Assembly: GCA_025062275.1 (NCBI GenBank)
Contig: JANXAP010000018.1
Coordinates: forward strand, 1 to 64,000
DNA length: 64,000 bases
Reading direction: 5' to 3'
Source of the DNA: Dehalococcoidia bacterium
Lineage (GTDB): Bacteria; Chloroflexota; Dehalococcoidia; SM23-28-2; HRBIN24
This document shows positions 34,995 through 43,600 of this stretch, piece by piece. Every line of letters starts with the position of its first letter. Position 1 is the first letter of the stretch. The notes beneath the pieces are model-generated. The model did no database searches, had not been told where the DNA came from, and saw only the letters and a list, made by a program, of their open reading frames with translations. The translations under genes were made by a program, and so were the position numbers.

Positions 34995-35514
34995 GGTCAC
35001 CTCCCGACATGTAGCTTTGCAGCCAGCGGAGGGCGGCCTCGGTCATGGCGGCACGAAAGTCGAAGACGGAGCGGACGAAGGGGTCCTGGGCCCGGTCGCG
35101 GCCCGCCCGCCAGGCGGCCAGGCGCTGCTCCAGGGCGTGGGCCTGCTCCCGGAGCAGCTGCCCCTGCTCCTCCGGGGCCATGCCCCGGGCGAAATAGAGA
35201 CGGCCTAGAAGGCCCAGACGCATGTCCCGCAGCCCCTGGACGGGGCGCCGGAGCCACTCCCGGAAGGCGTCCTCGCCCTGCGGCGTGAGGCGGAAGACGG
35301 CGCGGCGGCGGGGTCCCTCGGCCGGCCCTGCCTTATCTACCCAGCCCTGGGCCTCCAGCTTGGCGAGGATAGCGTAGACCTCGTTGCGACGCAGGCGCCA
35401 GACGTGACCTAGCGGCGCATCGGCCCGGAAGAGGCGGGCGATGGCGTAGCCGTGGCGGGGCGCCTGGGCCAGTAGGCCCAGGACGGCATACTCGGCATCG
35501 GTGTTGGGCCGCAT
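34933..35514 (-). CDS. PadR-family transcriptional regulator
   Basis: A 193-residue regulator. The N-terminal winged helix has TDAEYAVLGLLAQAPRHGYAIARLF and VYAILAKLEAQGWV; the C-terminal part is the helical dimerisation domain with RLYFARGM, followed by a Pro/Ala-rich tail. ATG at 35514 directly follows a short leader. A perfect palindrome covers its own promoter and start, indicating autoregulation. The 3' end overlaps modA by 62 bases, so it probably controls molybdate uptake in place of ModE, by inference. Confidence 0.85.
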   Translation of the reverse strand: MRPNTDAEYAVLGLLAQAPRHGYAIARLFRADAPLGHVWRLRRNEVYAILAKLEAQGWVDKAGPAEGPRRRAVFRLTPQGEDAFREWLRRPVQGLRDMRLGLLGRLYFARGMAPEEQGQLLREQAHALEQRLAAWRAGRDRAQDPFVRSVFDFRAAMTEAALRWLQSYMSGGDHAPLSSPAAPAPRAPARVRG

Positions 35515-35531
35515 AGTCAGAATCTGACTAT
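35513..35531 (-). promoter_or_regulatory. Operator over the padR start codon
   Basis: Perfect palindrome ATAGTCAGAATCTGACTAT, 9-bp arms with one central base. It covers the padR initiation codon and most of its -10 box. Confidence 0.7.
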
Positions 35532-35555
35532 AAGCGTCGTGTCCCCGGTCGTCAA
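35527..35555 (-). promoter_or_regulatory. Promoter of padR-modABC
   Basis: On the minus strand: TTGACG (35555-35550), a 17-base spacer and TATAGT (35532-35527), 12 bases before the padR ATG. The transcript would be leaderless or nearly so; no ribosome site is present. Confidence 0.7.
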
Positions 35556-35623
35556 CCCTGTCCCTGGGCTGTCGGCGCGACCTGACGGGGCGACTCGTCT
35601 TGACGCAGAAGGTGTGCCCCCTG

Positions 35624-35688
35624 TTGAACATGTCGTCGGCTTGATGCTATAATCCCGACCAAACCCGGCCGACAGTCCTGCCTATAAT
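35624..35688 (+). promoter_or_regulatory. Tandem promoters of the carboxylase operon
   Basis: The first is TTGAAC (35624-35629), an 18-base spacer and TATAAT (35648-35653). A second TATAAT lies at 35683-35688 without a clear -35 box, 48 bases before the ATG at 35737. Confidence 0.6.
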
Positions 35689-35736
35689 GCTGCCCAGGCC
35701 ATAAGCATGCAGGACGGGCACAGACGAGGTGTGTAG

Positions 35737-37875
35737 ATGGCTCGTTATTTGATCGCCTGCGACGCTGGCGGCACCATGACCGACGTCATCGTCGTGCATG
35801 AGGACGGCCGCTTCGTCATCGGCAAGGCCCCCACCACCCCGTTCGACGAGAGCCAGGGCTTCGCCGAGTCCCTGGAGGACGCCCTCAGCTACTGGGGCAT
35901 AAGCCTGGAGAAGGAGGGGCACGAGGTCTGCGAGGCCACCGACTCGGCCATTTACACCGGCACCAGCATGCTGAACGCCGTCATCAACATGTCGGGCCTC
36001 AAGACGGGCCTCATCACCACCAGGGGCTTCGAGGACGTGCTGGTGCAGGGTCGGGGCTCCCAGTCCTTCATCGGCTGCGACTGGCCCGAGATTACGCACA
36101 TGCAGTACCGCAAGCACCGGCAGCCGCTGGTGCCCCGTCGCCTGACCAGGGGCGTTACGGAACGAATCGACATGTTTGGCAATGTGGTCATCCCCCTCTA
36201 CGAGCACGAGGTGGAGAGGGCCGCTGAGGAGCTGCTGGACGAGGGGGTTCAGGCCCTGGCTATCGTCTTCCTCCAGTCTTACGTGAACCCCCAGCACGAG
36301 CTGCGGGCCAAGGAGATCGTGGAGGGGGTGCTGAGGCGTCGCGGGGTGGAGATCCCCGTCATCGCCTCCAGCCAGGTGGCCCCGGTGATACGAGAGGTGT
36401 CCAGGGCCAACGCTACCGTGTTGCAGGCCTTCGCTGCCGAACCGGCCCGCAAGCAGCTGTTCGGCGTGGAGGCCCGCATCCAGCAATACGGCCACAAGCG
36501 AGCCCTTCGCACCGTCCTGTCCTACGGTGGCGTCACCAACATTCGCTACGACCGGCTGTTCGAGACCATCGTCTCGGGCCCCGTGGGCGGCGTGATGGGG
36601 GCCTATCACCTGGGCAAGGCCCTCAATATCGAGAACCTGGTCTGCTCCGACATGGGGGGCACCAGCTTCGACGTGGCCTGCATCACCGCCGGCGTGCTGC
36701 CCATGGACCGGGAGCCGCCCTTCCAGCAGATGTATGTCAACGTGCCCATGATCGACATTCGTTCCATCGGTGCGGGAACCGGCACCTATATACGGGTCGA
36801 CCCCGAGACGAGGCGCATTCGCCTGGGGCCCGACAGCGCCGGCGGCTACCCGGGCCCCGTCTTCTACAACATGGGCAACCTCACCCCCACCGTCGGCGAC
36901 TGCGACCTCATCCTGGGCATCCTCAACGAGCACAACTACCTGGGCGGCCGCATCAAGGTCTACAAGGACCTGGCCTTCGAGGTGTTCAAGGAGAAGGTAG
37001 CCGACCCTCTGGGCCTGGACGTCTACACCGCGGCCGAGGCCTGCGTGGACCTCATCAACCTGGTCATGAGGGAGCACCTGGTGCGCACGGTGATGCTGGG
37101 ATACGATCCCGGGGACTACGTGCTGCTGGGCTACGGCGGTGCCGGCCCCATGCACCTGGCCGGCTACGCCGGCGACTACCCCTGGCGGGGGGTGGCCACC
37201 GTGCCCTGGGCTGCTGCCTTCTCGGCCTGGGGCTGTGCCTGCATGGACTACTCCCACCGCCGCCACCGCAGCATCTCGGCGGTGGTGCCCTTCGGTGCTG
37301 GCGAAGCCGAGAAGGAGTACGCCGGCCGCATCATCACCTCCACCTGGGAGGCCCTGGAGAAGGAGCTGCTGGAGGAGCTGACCCAAGAGGGGTTCCCCCG
37401 GGACCGCATCACCTTCCGCCAGATAGCCTACGTGCGCTACTACGGCCACCTGTTCGATGTGGAGGTGGAGTCGCCTCTGCCCCGCTTGGCCAGTGCCCAG
37501 GACGTGGACAGGCTGCTGGAGCGCTTCGAGCATCTGTTCACCCGCATGTATACCCTGGCGGGCAAGCCGGGCTACCCCACCTACGCTGTCACCGAGGTGG
37601 CGGTAGTGGCCCAGGTGGACACCCCCAAGCCGGTGGTGCGCCGCTACGACCTGGAAGGCCCCGAGCCGCCCAGGCAGGCCCTCAAGGAGAAGCGGCAGGT
37701 GTTCCAGGGCGGCCGCTGGCAGCCGGCCAACATATACGAGATGTCCGAGTTGCGGCCGGGCAACGTCATCGAGGGCCTGGCCGTCATCGAGGCGCCCAGC
37801 ACCACCCTGTTCGTGCCCGAGCAGTGGCGGGTGCGCATCGACGAATACGAAATCTACTGGCTGGAAAGAAAATAA
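35737..37875 (+). CDS. acxA: Acetone-carboxylase-type beta subunit (HyuA family)
   Basis: A 712-residue hydantoinase A/AcxA-type protein, close to the roughly 717 of acetone carboxylase beta. It has two ASKHA-fold phosphate motifs, CDAGGTMTDVIVV near the N terminus and CSDMGGTSFDVACI at about 305-318, then GAGTGTYIRVDP and LLGYGGAGPMHLAGYAG. In known enzymes this subunit uses ATP to activate the ketone and bicarbonate. The ATG follows GAGGTG. Gene order beta-alpha-gamma equals acxABC. The true ketone substrate cannot be told from sequence. Confidence 0.85.
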   Translation: MARYLIACDAGGTMTDVIVVHEDGRFVIGKAPTTPFDESQGFAESLEDALSYWGISLEKEGHEVCEATDSAIYTGTSMLNAVINMSGLKTGLITTRGFEDVLVQGRGSQSFIGCDWPEITHMQYRKHRQPLVPRRLTRGVTERIDMFGNVVIPLYEHEVERAAEELLDEGVQALAIVFLQSYVNPQHELRAKEIVEGVLRRRGVEIPVIASSQVAPVIREVSRANATVLQAFAAEPARKQLFGVEARIQQYGHKRALRTVLSYGGVTNIRYDRLFETIVSGPVGGVMGAYHLGKALNIENLVCSDMGGTSFDVACITAGVLPMDREPPFQQMYVNVPMIDIRSIGAGTGTYIRVDPETRRIRLGPDSAGGYPGPVFYNMGNLTPTVGDCDLILGILNEHNYLGGRIKVYKDLAFEVFKEKVADPLGLDVYTAAEACVDLINLVMREHLVRTVMLGYDPGDYVLLGYGGAGPMHLAGYAGDYPWRGVATVPWAAAFSAWGCACMDYSHRRHRSISAVVPFGAGEAEKEYAGRIITSTWEALEKELLEELTQEGFPRDRITFRQIAYVRYYGHLFDVEVESPLPRLASAQDVDRLLERFEHLFTRMYTLAGKPGYPTYAVTEVAVVAQVDTPKPVVRRYDLEGPEPPRQALKEKRQVFQGGRWQPANIYEMSELRPGNVIEGLAVIEAPSTTLFVPEQWRVRIDEYEIYWLERK

Positions 37876-37893
37876 CCGCGGGGGAATGAGACT

Positions 37894-40098
37894 ATGGTCG
37901 TCGGACGCGCAACCCTGAAGGAACAGGCCGCCGAATACGACAAGCTGTTCAGGGAGACCGGCTGTCTCTTCGGCCTCACCGAGCTCAAGCGCAAGAAGGA
38001 GGACCCCGGGACCTACGAGGCCGTCTGGCACATGCTCCTGAACGCCGTCAACACCGGCTGGGCGGTGGGCTGTAAGGTCTCCTCGTCGCCCATTGCCGTG
38101 GAGGGCGGCGACGCCGTATGGTGCCTGCACGTGCCCACCGGGGAGGTGGTGTGCAGCTCGCGGGGCATAACTGCCCACCCGGGGCTGCTCTCCATGCTCA
38201 TCCGCCGCATGATCGACCACGAGTACGAGGTGGACCCCGGCATCAACCCGGGGGACATCTTTGAGAACAACGACTCCCACTTCGGAGGCATCCACGGCCC
38301 CGACTTCCAGACGGTGGTGCCCATCTTCTACAACGGGGAGCTAGTGGCTTGGGCCGCCGCCGTGAGCCACGTGATGGACGCGGGCTTCGTCATGCCCGGG
38401 TCCATCGGCTTCCTCAACCCGGACGTCTTCACCGACGGCATCTCCTTCGCCATGGAGAAGGTGGGCGAGGAGGACAGCTACTACCCCTGGTACGAGAAGC
38501 GCATCCGCACCAGGACCCGGATCCCCGAGTGGGTGCTGGGCGACGCCCGCGGAAGGCTGGCGGGCTGCCTGACCATCCGCCAGAAGTTCCTAGAGCTGGT
38601 GGAGAAGTACGGCATCGACTACATCCGTGACGTCCTGAAGGAATACGTGGAGGACGGTCGACGGTTCTCCCTGTCCCGGGTCAGGACGCAGATGATACCC
38701 GGCATCATGCGCAAGTCCAACTTCAAGGACTTGGCCATGAAGGGAAAGCGGGTGATCCTCCCCCACCAGAACATCGACGTCCTCTTCAACCTGCCCATGC
38801 GGCTGGAGATCACCGGCGACGGCAAGGTCCGCTTCTCGTTGAAGGGAGCCAGCGGCTGGGTCCCCTTCGGCGAGAACCTGACGCCCGAGGCCCTGCGGTC
38901 GGCTGCCATGAACGCCTTCTCCCACATGGTGGGCTTCGAGATGTTCAACTGGGGCATCATGGCCAGCTGGGAACTGGAGGAGCCGCCGCCCGGTTCGTGG
39001 TGCAACCCCTATCCCCAGAACTACTTCGCCGCCACTGGCGTTGGCTGGGCGCCCGCTGTCATGTGGCTCAGCTCCATGTACGAGATGTTCGGACGCCTCT
39101 ACTACAGCCGCGGCTATGTGGAAGAGGTGGCGGCAGGGGCGGCCACCACCATGACGGCCGAGTTCTCTGGCTTCAACCAGTACGGCCTCTACACCGCGGG
39201 CCTCACCCTGGAGCAGGCCAGCAATGGCGGCCCGGCCCGCGCCATCGCCGACGGCGAGACCAGCGCCTGGTGCATCTACACGCCCAACGCCGACTTCGGC
39301 AACGCCGAGGTGAGCGAGCTCTACTACCCCATCATGTATCTGGGCAGAAACATCGAGCCTGACTCGGGCGGCTACGGCAAGTACCGGGGCGGCCTGGGCC
39401 ACACCGCCGTGTGGATGATCAAGAACACCCCGGGCATCGAGTACCAGTGCGGCTGCGCCGGCCTGCGCAGCAAGATCGTGGGCAACCATGGCATGTACGG
39501 CGCCTATCCCAGCTGGCCCGACCGCGGCAGCTACGCCATAGACACCAACGTCAAGGAACTCATCGAGCAGAAGAAGCCCCTGGTACATGAGCGGGGCGAC
39601 CCCGAGGAGCCCGACCTGGCCAAGAACATCAAGGCCCGCATTCTGGAGACCAACGCCGTCGCCCCCTTCGTAACCCCCGAGATAATGCACGAATACGACA
39701 TCATCCTCCACCCCATCTCGGGCGCTCAGGCCTTCGGCGACCCCCTGGAGCGGGACCCGGAGCTGGTCAGGAACGACCTCAACAACGGCTGGACCAGGGA
39801 GTGGGTGGCCAGGGACATCTACGGGGTGGTTGCCACCTACGATGCCGATGCCAAGGAGTGGGTGGTGGACCTGGAGGCCACCGAGCGAAGGCGTCAGGCC
39901 ATCCGCGAGCAGCGTAAGGCCAGAGGGATCCCCTTCCGTCAGTGGTGGAAACAGGAGAGGGAAAAGATCCTGCGCCGGGAGCGGATGGACGACGCCGTCA
40001 AGACCATGTGGGCCACCGCCTGCGAGCTGTCGCCCGACTACGGCCGGGACCTGAAGGCCTTCTGGAAGCTGCCGGAAGACTTCGACTTCCGCAGCTGA
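37894..40098 (+). CDS. acxB: Acetone-carboxylase-type alpha subunit (HyuB family)
   Basis: A 734-residue HyuB/AcxB-like protein. The family blocks GDIFENNDSHFGGIHGPDFQTVVPIFYNGELVAW, the His-rich metal-site region of which carries Asp and His ligands, and SGGYGKYRGGLGHTAVW are present. In acetone carboxylase this subunit holds the Mn site where enol-ketone is carboxylated. It is slightly shorter than Xanthobacter AcxB. It follows the beta gene after 18 bases. Confidence 0.85.
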   Translation: MVVGRATLKEQAAEYDKLFRETGCLFGLTELKRKKEDPGTYEAVWHMLLNAVNTGWAVGCKVSSSPIAVEGGDAVWCLHVPTGEVVCSSRGITAHPGLLSMLIRRMIDHEYEVDPGINPGDIFENNDSHFGGIHGPDFQTVVPIFYNGELVAWAAAVSHVMDAGFVMPGSIGFLNPDVFTDGISFAMEKVGEEDSYYPWYEKRIRTRTRIPEWVLGDARGRLAGCLTIRQKFLELVEKYGIDYIRDVLKEYVEDGRRFSLSRVRTQMIPGIMRKSNFKDLAMKGKRVILPHQNIDVLFNLPMRLEITGDGKVRFSLKGASGWVPFGENLTPEALRSAAMNAFSHMVGFEMFNWGIMASWELEEPPPGSWCNPYPQNYFAATGVGWAPAVMWLSSMYEMFGRLYYSRGYVEEVAAGAATTMTAEFSGFNQYGLYTAGLTLEQASNGGPARAIADGETSAWCIYTPNADFGNAEVSELYYPIMYLGRNIEPDSGGYGKYRGGLGHTAVWMIKNTPGIEYQCGCAGLRSKIVGNHGMYGAYPSWPDRGSYAIDTNVKELIEQKKPLVHERGDPEEPDLAKNIKARILETNAVAPFVTPEIMHEYDIILHPISGAQAFGDPLERDPELVRNDLNNGWTREWVARDIYGVVATYDADAKEWVVDLEATERRRQAIREQRKARGIPFRQWWKQEREKILRRERMDDAVKTMWATACELSPDYGRDLKAFWKLPEDFDFRS

Positions 40099-40133
40099 CG
40101 GGTGGCGCAAAATACCGCGGAAGGTAGGTAGTC

Positions 40134-40697
40134 ATGTCCGAGTACGACATCAGCGAGATAGAGAAGCTAGCCGACGGCAAGCTGCCCTGGACCCGCGTCC
40201 AGGAGATCATGCGCCTGCCCAAGGACACCGACCGCTTCTTCAAGTGGCTGCGGATCCTCCAGTCGCGGGTGCCCTGGCCCGACCGCATCCTGCTCCCCCT
40301 GACCACGGCCCTGTTCGTCGTCGAGAAGGAGGACGGCCGCCGCATAGTCAAGTGTCGCTGCGGGCACGAGTTCGACGACTACCGGGTCAACTGGAAGCTC
40401 CACGCCCTCGTCTACGTGCGAGAGACGGAGGAGCAGATGCGAGAGGTGTACAGGGGCCGCGAGATGCCCGACCCTAACTGGGTCCAGATCCGGGAGTATT
40501 ACTGCCCCGGTTGCGGCACCCAGCTGGAGGTGGAGGCGGTGCCACGGGGCTGTCCGCCCGATTTCGAGTTCCTGCCCGACATCGACAGCTTCTACTCCCA
40601 GTGGCTCGGTCAGCCCCTGGGCGGGCAGCCCTACCAGTTCGAGGACCGCACCCAGCAGGTCATAGAGCAGTGGGCCAGAGAGGATCTGGCTGGTTGA
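40134..40697 (+). CDS. acxC: Acetone-carboxylase-type gamma subunit
   Basis: A 187-residue protein similar in size and pattern to the small gamma subunit of acetone carboxylase (about 168). A zinc site is suggested by CRCGHEF and CPGCGTQLEVE. The block HALVYVRETEEQMREVYRGREMPDP is family-like. The GGAAGGTAGG ribosome site precedes the ATG. Presence of all three subunits argues for a ketone carboxylase rather than a hydantoinase or oxoprolinase. Confidence 0.83.
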   Translation: MSEYDISEIEKLADGKLPWTRVQEIMRLPKDTDRFFKWLRILQSRVPWPDRILLPLTTALFVVEKEDGRRIVKCRCGHEFDDYRVNWKLHALVYVRETEEQMREVYRGREMPDPNWVQIREYYCPGCGTQLEVEAVPRGCPPDFEFLPDIDSFYSQWLGQPLGGQPYQFEDRTQQVIEQWAREDLAG

Positions 40698-40720
40698 GAT
40701 GGCCGGGCGGTGACATCCCG

Positions 40721-41929
40721 ATGGGGCAGGCCCTCCAGGGCGTTACCGTTGTCGAGCTGGTGGACGGCTTCTGGGCCAGTCTGGGCACCACATTCATGGC
40801 CGACTTCGGGGCCCAGGTGGTGAAAGTTGTGCCCGGCGGCTCGCCCGTGGGCGGCCTCGTGAAGGCCCATCGCGATGTGCCCCCTGAGCATGTGCGGTTC
40901 CTCTACCAGTTGGTGGGACGCAACAAGCTGAGCGCTGCCCTGGACATCTCCGCGGAGGAGGGCCAGGAGCTGCTGCGTCGGCTGGCAGCGGCCGCCGATG
41001 TGTTCGTCAGCGACTGGTCCCGGCGGGACCTCCAGGCCCTGGGCCTGGACTACGAGTCGCTGCGGGCCAGGCGGGAGGACGTGGTCTACGTCACGGCATC
41101 GGGCTTCGGACAGGATGGTCCCGATGCCGACCTGCCCAACCTGGACGAGCTGGCGGCGGCCCGCACGGGGCTCATGCCCATCCTTCCCCAGCCAGGGCAG
41201 CCGCCGGTGTATGCGGGCCATGGCCAGATCTACGGTTCTGGCCTGCTTCTCCTGGGGACGAGCATCGCCCTCTGGCACCGCGAACGGACTGGAGAGGGCC
41301 AGTGGGTGGACGTGTCCCTGCTGGCGGCGGGCATATACGGCGCTACCCTGGACGTGCAGGCCTATCTGGCCATGCGCAGCGAGCGCTTCCTGCGCCCTAT
41401 CTCCCGCTACGATGCCGGCAACCCCATGAGCGGGACCTACTACATGACCAGCGATGGACGCTGGCTCACCCTCACCATGCCCGACACGGACCGCTACTGG
41501 CCCCGGCTGGCCCCCCTGGTGGGGCTGGATCCCGCCGACCCGCGCTTCGACAGCCACGAGAAGCGCTGCGAGGTAAACCGCCTGGAGCTCATCCGCCTGC
41601 TGGAGGAGGCCTTCAGGGGCGCCACGGCCGACCACTGGAAGAGGGCAATGGAGGAGCACGACCTGTCGGGCGACATCATCGAGGACTACTCCTATCCTGC
41701 CAATGACCGGTTCGCCCGCCAGAACGGCTACATCCTGTCCCTGTCCCATCCCGTCATGGGGCAGTTGGACCTGCTGGGCTTCCCCATCTACATGAGCGAG
41801 ACCCCGGCCGCGCTGGACAGGCTGGCACCGTGTAGCGGACAGCACACGGCCCAGGCCTTGCGCTCCCTGCTAGGGCTGTCAGAGGAAGAGGTCGTGGGCT
41901 TGCAGCAGAAGGGCATCCTGCGGGTCTGA
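40721..41929 (+). CDS. Family III CoA-transferase, subunit lacking the catalytic Asp
   Basis: A 402-residue CaiB/BaiF-type protein. The N terminus LQGVTVVELVDGFWASLGTTFMADFGAQVVKVV is typical. At the place of the catalytic Asp the sequence reads GHGQIYGSGLLLLGTSIALWHRE, with Gln or nearby Ile/Gly and no Asp. It is followed after 11 bases by an Asp-containing paralogue. The start ATG at 40721 is chosen by alignment; the ribosome site is weak. It repeats the pattern of the pair at 25972-28469. Confidence 0.83.
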   Translation: MGQALQGVTVVELVDGFWASLGTTFMADFGAQVVKVVPGGSPVGGLVKAHRDVPPEHVRFLYQLVGRNKLSAALDISAEEGQELLRRLAAAADVFVSDWSRRDLQALGLDYESLRARREDVVYVTASGFGQDGPDADLPNLDELAAARTGLMPILPQPGQPPVYAGHGQIYGSGLLLLGTSIALWHRERTGEGQWVDVSLLAAGIYGATLDVQAYLAMRSERFLRPISRYDAGNPMSGTYYMTSDGRWLTLTMPDTDRYWPRLAPLVGLDPADPRFDSHEKRCEVNRLELIRLLEEAFRGATADHWKRAMEEHDLSGDIIEDYSYPANDRFARQNGYILSLSHPVMGQLDLLGFPIYMSETPAALDRLAPCSGQHTAQALRSLLGLSEEEVVGLQQKGILRV

Positions 41930-41940
41930 CGGTAGACGAC

Positions 41941-43149
41941 ATGTTGCCTCTCGAAGGCCTCCGCATCGTCGACCTAACGGTGTGGTTCCAGGGCCCCATA
42001 GCGACCCGGCTGCTGGCCGATTTCGGGGCCGAGGTCATCCATGTCGAGAGACCCCAGGGCGGCGACCCGGCCCGAGGCGTCAGGACCATCAGGGCCGTCC
42101 CCGTGGGCGACTGGAACCAGTACTTCCTGGTCAACAACCGCAACAAGAAAAGCGTGGCCGTGGACCTGAACCAGGAGGAGGGGCAGGCCATCGTCCATCG
42201 CCTGGTCCAGGAGTCGGACGCCTTTGTGACCAACCTGGCCCCTGAGCACCTCAGGCGCTGGAAGGTCGACTACGACCATCTGCGGGCCATCAACCCCCGC
42301 CTGGTCTACGGTATGGCTACCGGCTACGGGCGCTTCGCCCCGACTCAGCGTCCAGCCTTCGACCTGACGGTCCAGGCCCTCACGGGGGTCATGGCCCGCC
42401 TGGGGGAGCCGGGCGAACCGCCCATCTACCTGGGCATGGGGTCGGGCGACGCCATGGGGGGGCTCTTGCTGGCCGGCGGGGTGATGATGGCCCTCCTGGC
42501 GCGCCGTCACCTGGGCAGGGGGCAGCTGGTGGAGGTCTCCCTCTATGGTGCCCAGCTCTATCTGGGAGCCCCTACCCTGCAGGCCTATCTGTCCACGGGC
42601 GACGACCGCCTGCGTCGGCAGCGCTCCCGCAAGGAACCTGTGAACCCCCTCAACAACGTCTTCGCCAGCGCCGACCGCTGGCTGGTCCTGTGCCTGCCCA
42701 ACGAGGACGCCGCCTGGTGCGCCCTGTGCGAGACGCTGGGCCGGCCCGAGCTGGCGGCCGACCAGAGGTTCGCCACGGCCCGGTCCAGGGAAGAGAACTC
42801 TCGCCTGCTGACGGAGCTGCTGGACGGCATCATCGCTTCGCAGCCGGCCGAGCACTGGCTGAGCCGGTGGCGCGAACGCGGCTTCCCCTGCGCTCCGGTC
42901 AACACGCTGGCGGACCTGGCCGCCGATCCCCAGGCATGGGCCAACGGTTACCTGATGCGGGCCTACTGTCCCGAGATCGACCAGGAGGTGGACGTCCCGG
43001 GCATGGCCCTGACACTCTCCCGCACCCCTGGCCAGATCCGGCATCTGGGGCCGGAGCTGGGCCAGGACACGGAGCAAGTGCTGGTGGAGGTCCTGGGCTA
43101 CTCATGGGACGACGTGATCCGATTCAAGGACAAGGGGGTGATCCTATGA
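41941..43149 (+). CDS. Family III CoA-transferase, subunit with catalytic Asp
   Basis: A 402-residue CaiB/BaiF-type protein. GSGDAMGGLLLAGGVMMALLARRHLGRGQ places an Asp exactly 13 residues before MAL, as in formyl-CoA transferase. The N terminus LEGLRIVDLTVWFQGPIATRLLADFGAEVIHVE is typical. Its stop overlaps the DUF35 gene start by 4 bases. It likely forms a heteromer with the preceding Asp-less protein. Substrate unknown. Confidence 0.86.
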   Translation: MLPLEGLRIVDLTVWFQGPIATRLLADFGAEVIHVERPQGGDPARGVRTIRAVPVGDWNQYFLVNNRNKKSVAVDLNQEEGQAIVHRLVQESDAFVTNLAPEHLRRWKVDYDHLRAINPRLVYGMATGYGRFAPTQRPAFDLTVQALTGVMARLGEPGEPPIYLGMGSGDAMGGLLLAGGVMMALLARRHLGRGQLVEVSLYGAQLYLGAPTLQAYLSTGDDRLRRQRSRKEPVNPLNNVFASADRWLVLCLPNEDAAWCALCETLGRPELAADQRFATARSREENSRLLTELLDGIIASQPAEHWLSRWRERGFPCAPVNTLADLAADPQAWANGYLMRAYCPEIDQEVDVPGMALTLSRTPGQIRHLGPELGQDTEQVLVEVLGYSWDDVIRFKDKGVIL

Positions 43150-43589
43150 GCGGAGCGGAGGAGGCGACGCAGGAGGTAAAGCGGGTCCCCTTCACCCAGG
43201 GCGCCTTCGTGGAGACGCCGCAAGGCCCCCGGCTGATAGGCTCCAAGTGTCCCGCCTGCGGCACCGTCTTCTTCCCCAAGGCAGATGTGTGTCGGGTCCC
43301 CAGCTGCATGGCCCAGACGGAGGAGATGCTGCTGGGGCCTCGCGGCAAGCTGTGGAGCTACAGCATCCAGTACTTCAAGCCCCCTCCTCCCATACGAGTG
43401 GAGGAGCCTTTCCGCCCCTACGCCGTGGGGATGGTGGACATGGACGGGGTGCGCATCATCGGTATGCTCACGGAGGCGGACTTGGAGGTGCTGCGGCCCG
43501 ACATGGAGGTTGAGCTGGTAATCGACATGTTGTATCGTGATGCGGACGGCAACGAGGTAGTTACCTGGAAGTTCCGTCCCCTGCGTTGA
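43146..43589 (+). CDS. DUF35 OB-fold protein with Zn ribbon
   Basis: A 147-residue protein. The N-terminal rubredoxin-like zinc ribbon has SKCPACGTVFFPKADVC and a following PSC; the C-terminal OB fold has GKLWSYSIQ and YAVGMVDMDGVRIIGML. DUF35 proteins are partners of thiolase-fold enzymes (for example ChsH2 with Ltp2, and the archaeal HMG-CoA synthase complex). The ATG overlaps the CoA-transferase stop, and the thiolase-fold gene follows after 11 bases. Confidence 0.88.
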   Translation: MSGAEEATQEVKRVPFTQGAFVETPQGPRLIGSKCPACGTVFFPKADVCRVPSCMAQTEEMLLGPRGKLWSYSIQYFKPPPPIRVEEPFRPYAVGMVDMDGVRIIGMLTEADLEVLRPDMEVELVIDMLYRDADGNEVVTWKFRPLR

Positions 43590-43600
43590 GGAGGTCGGTC

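Noticed and set aside
35647-38295. 882-codon open frame on the minus strand
   Set aside because: It lies opposite the carboxylase genes, has no family motif and reflects GC-rich codon bias of the real strand.
35737-40697. Hydantoinase or 5-oxoprolinase
   Set aside because: HyuA and HyuB homologues alone would allow it, but the third gamma-like zinc subunit and gene order fit acetone-type carboxylases better.
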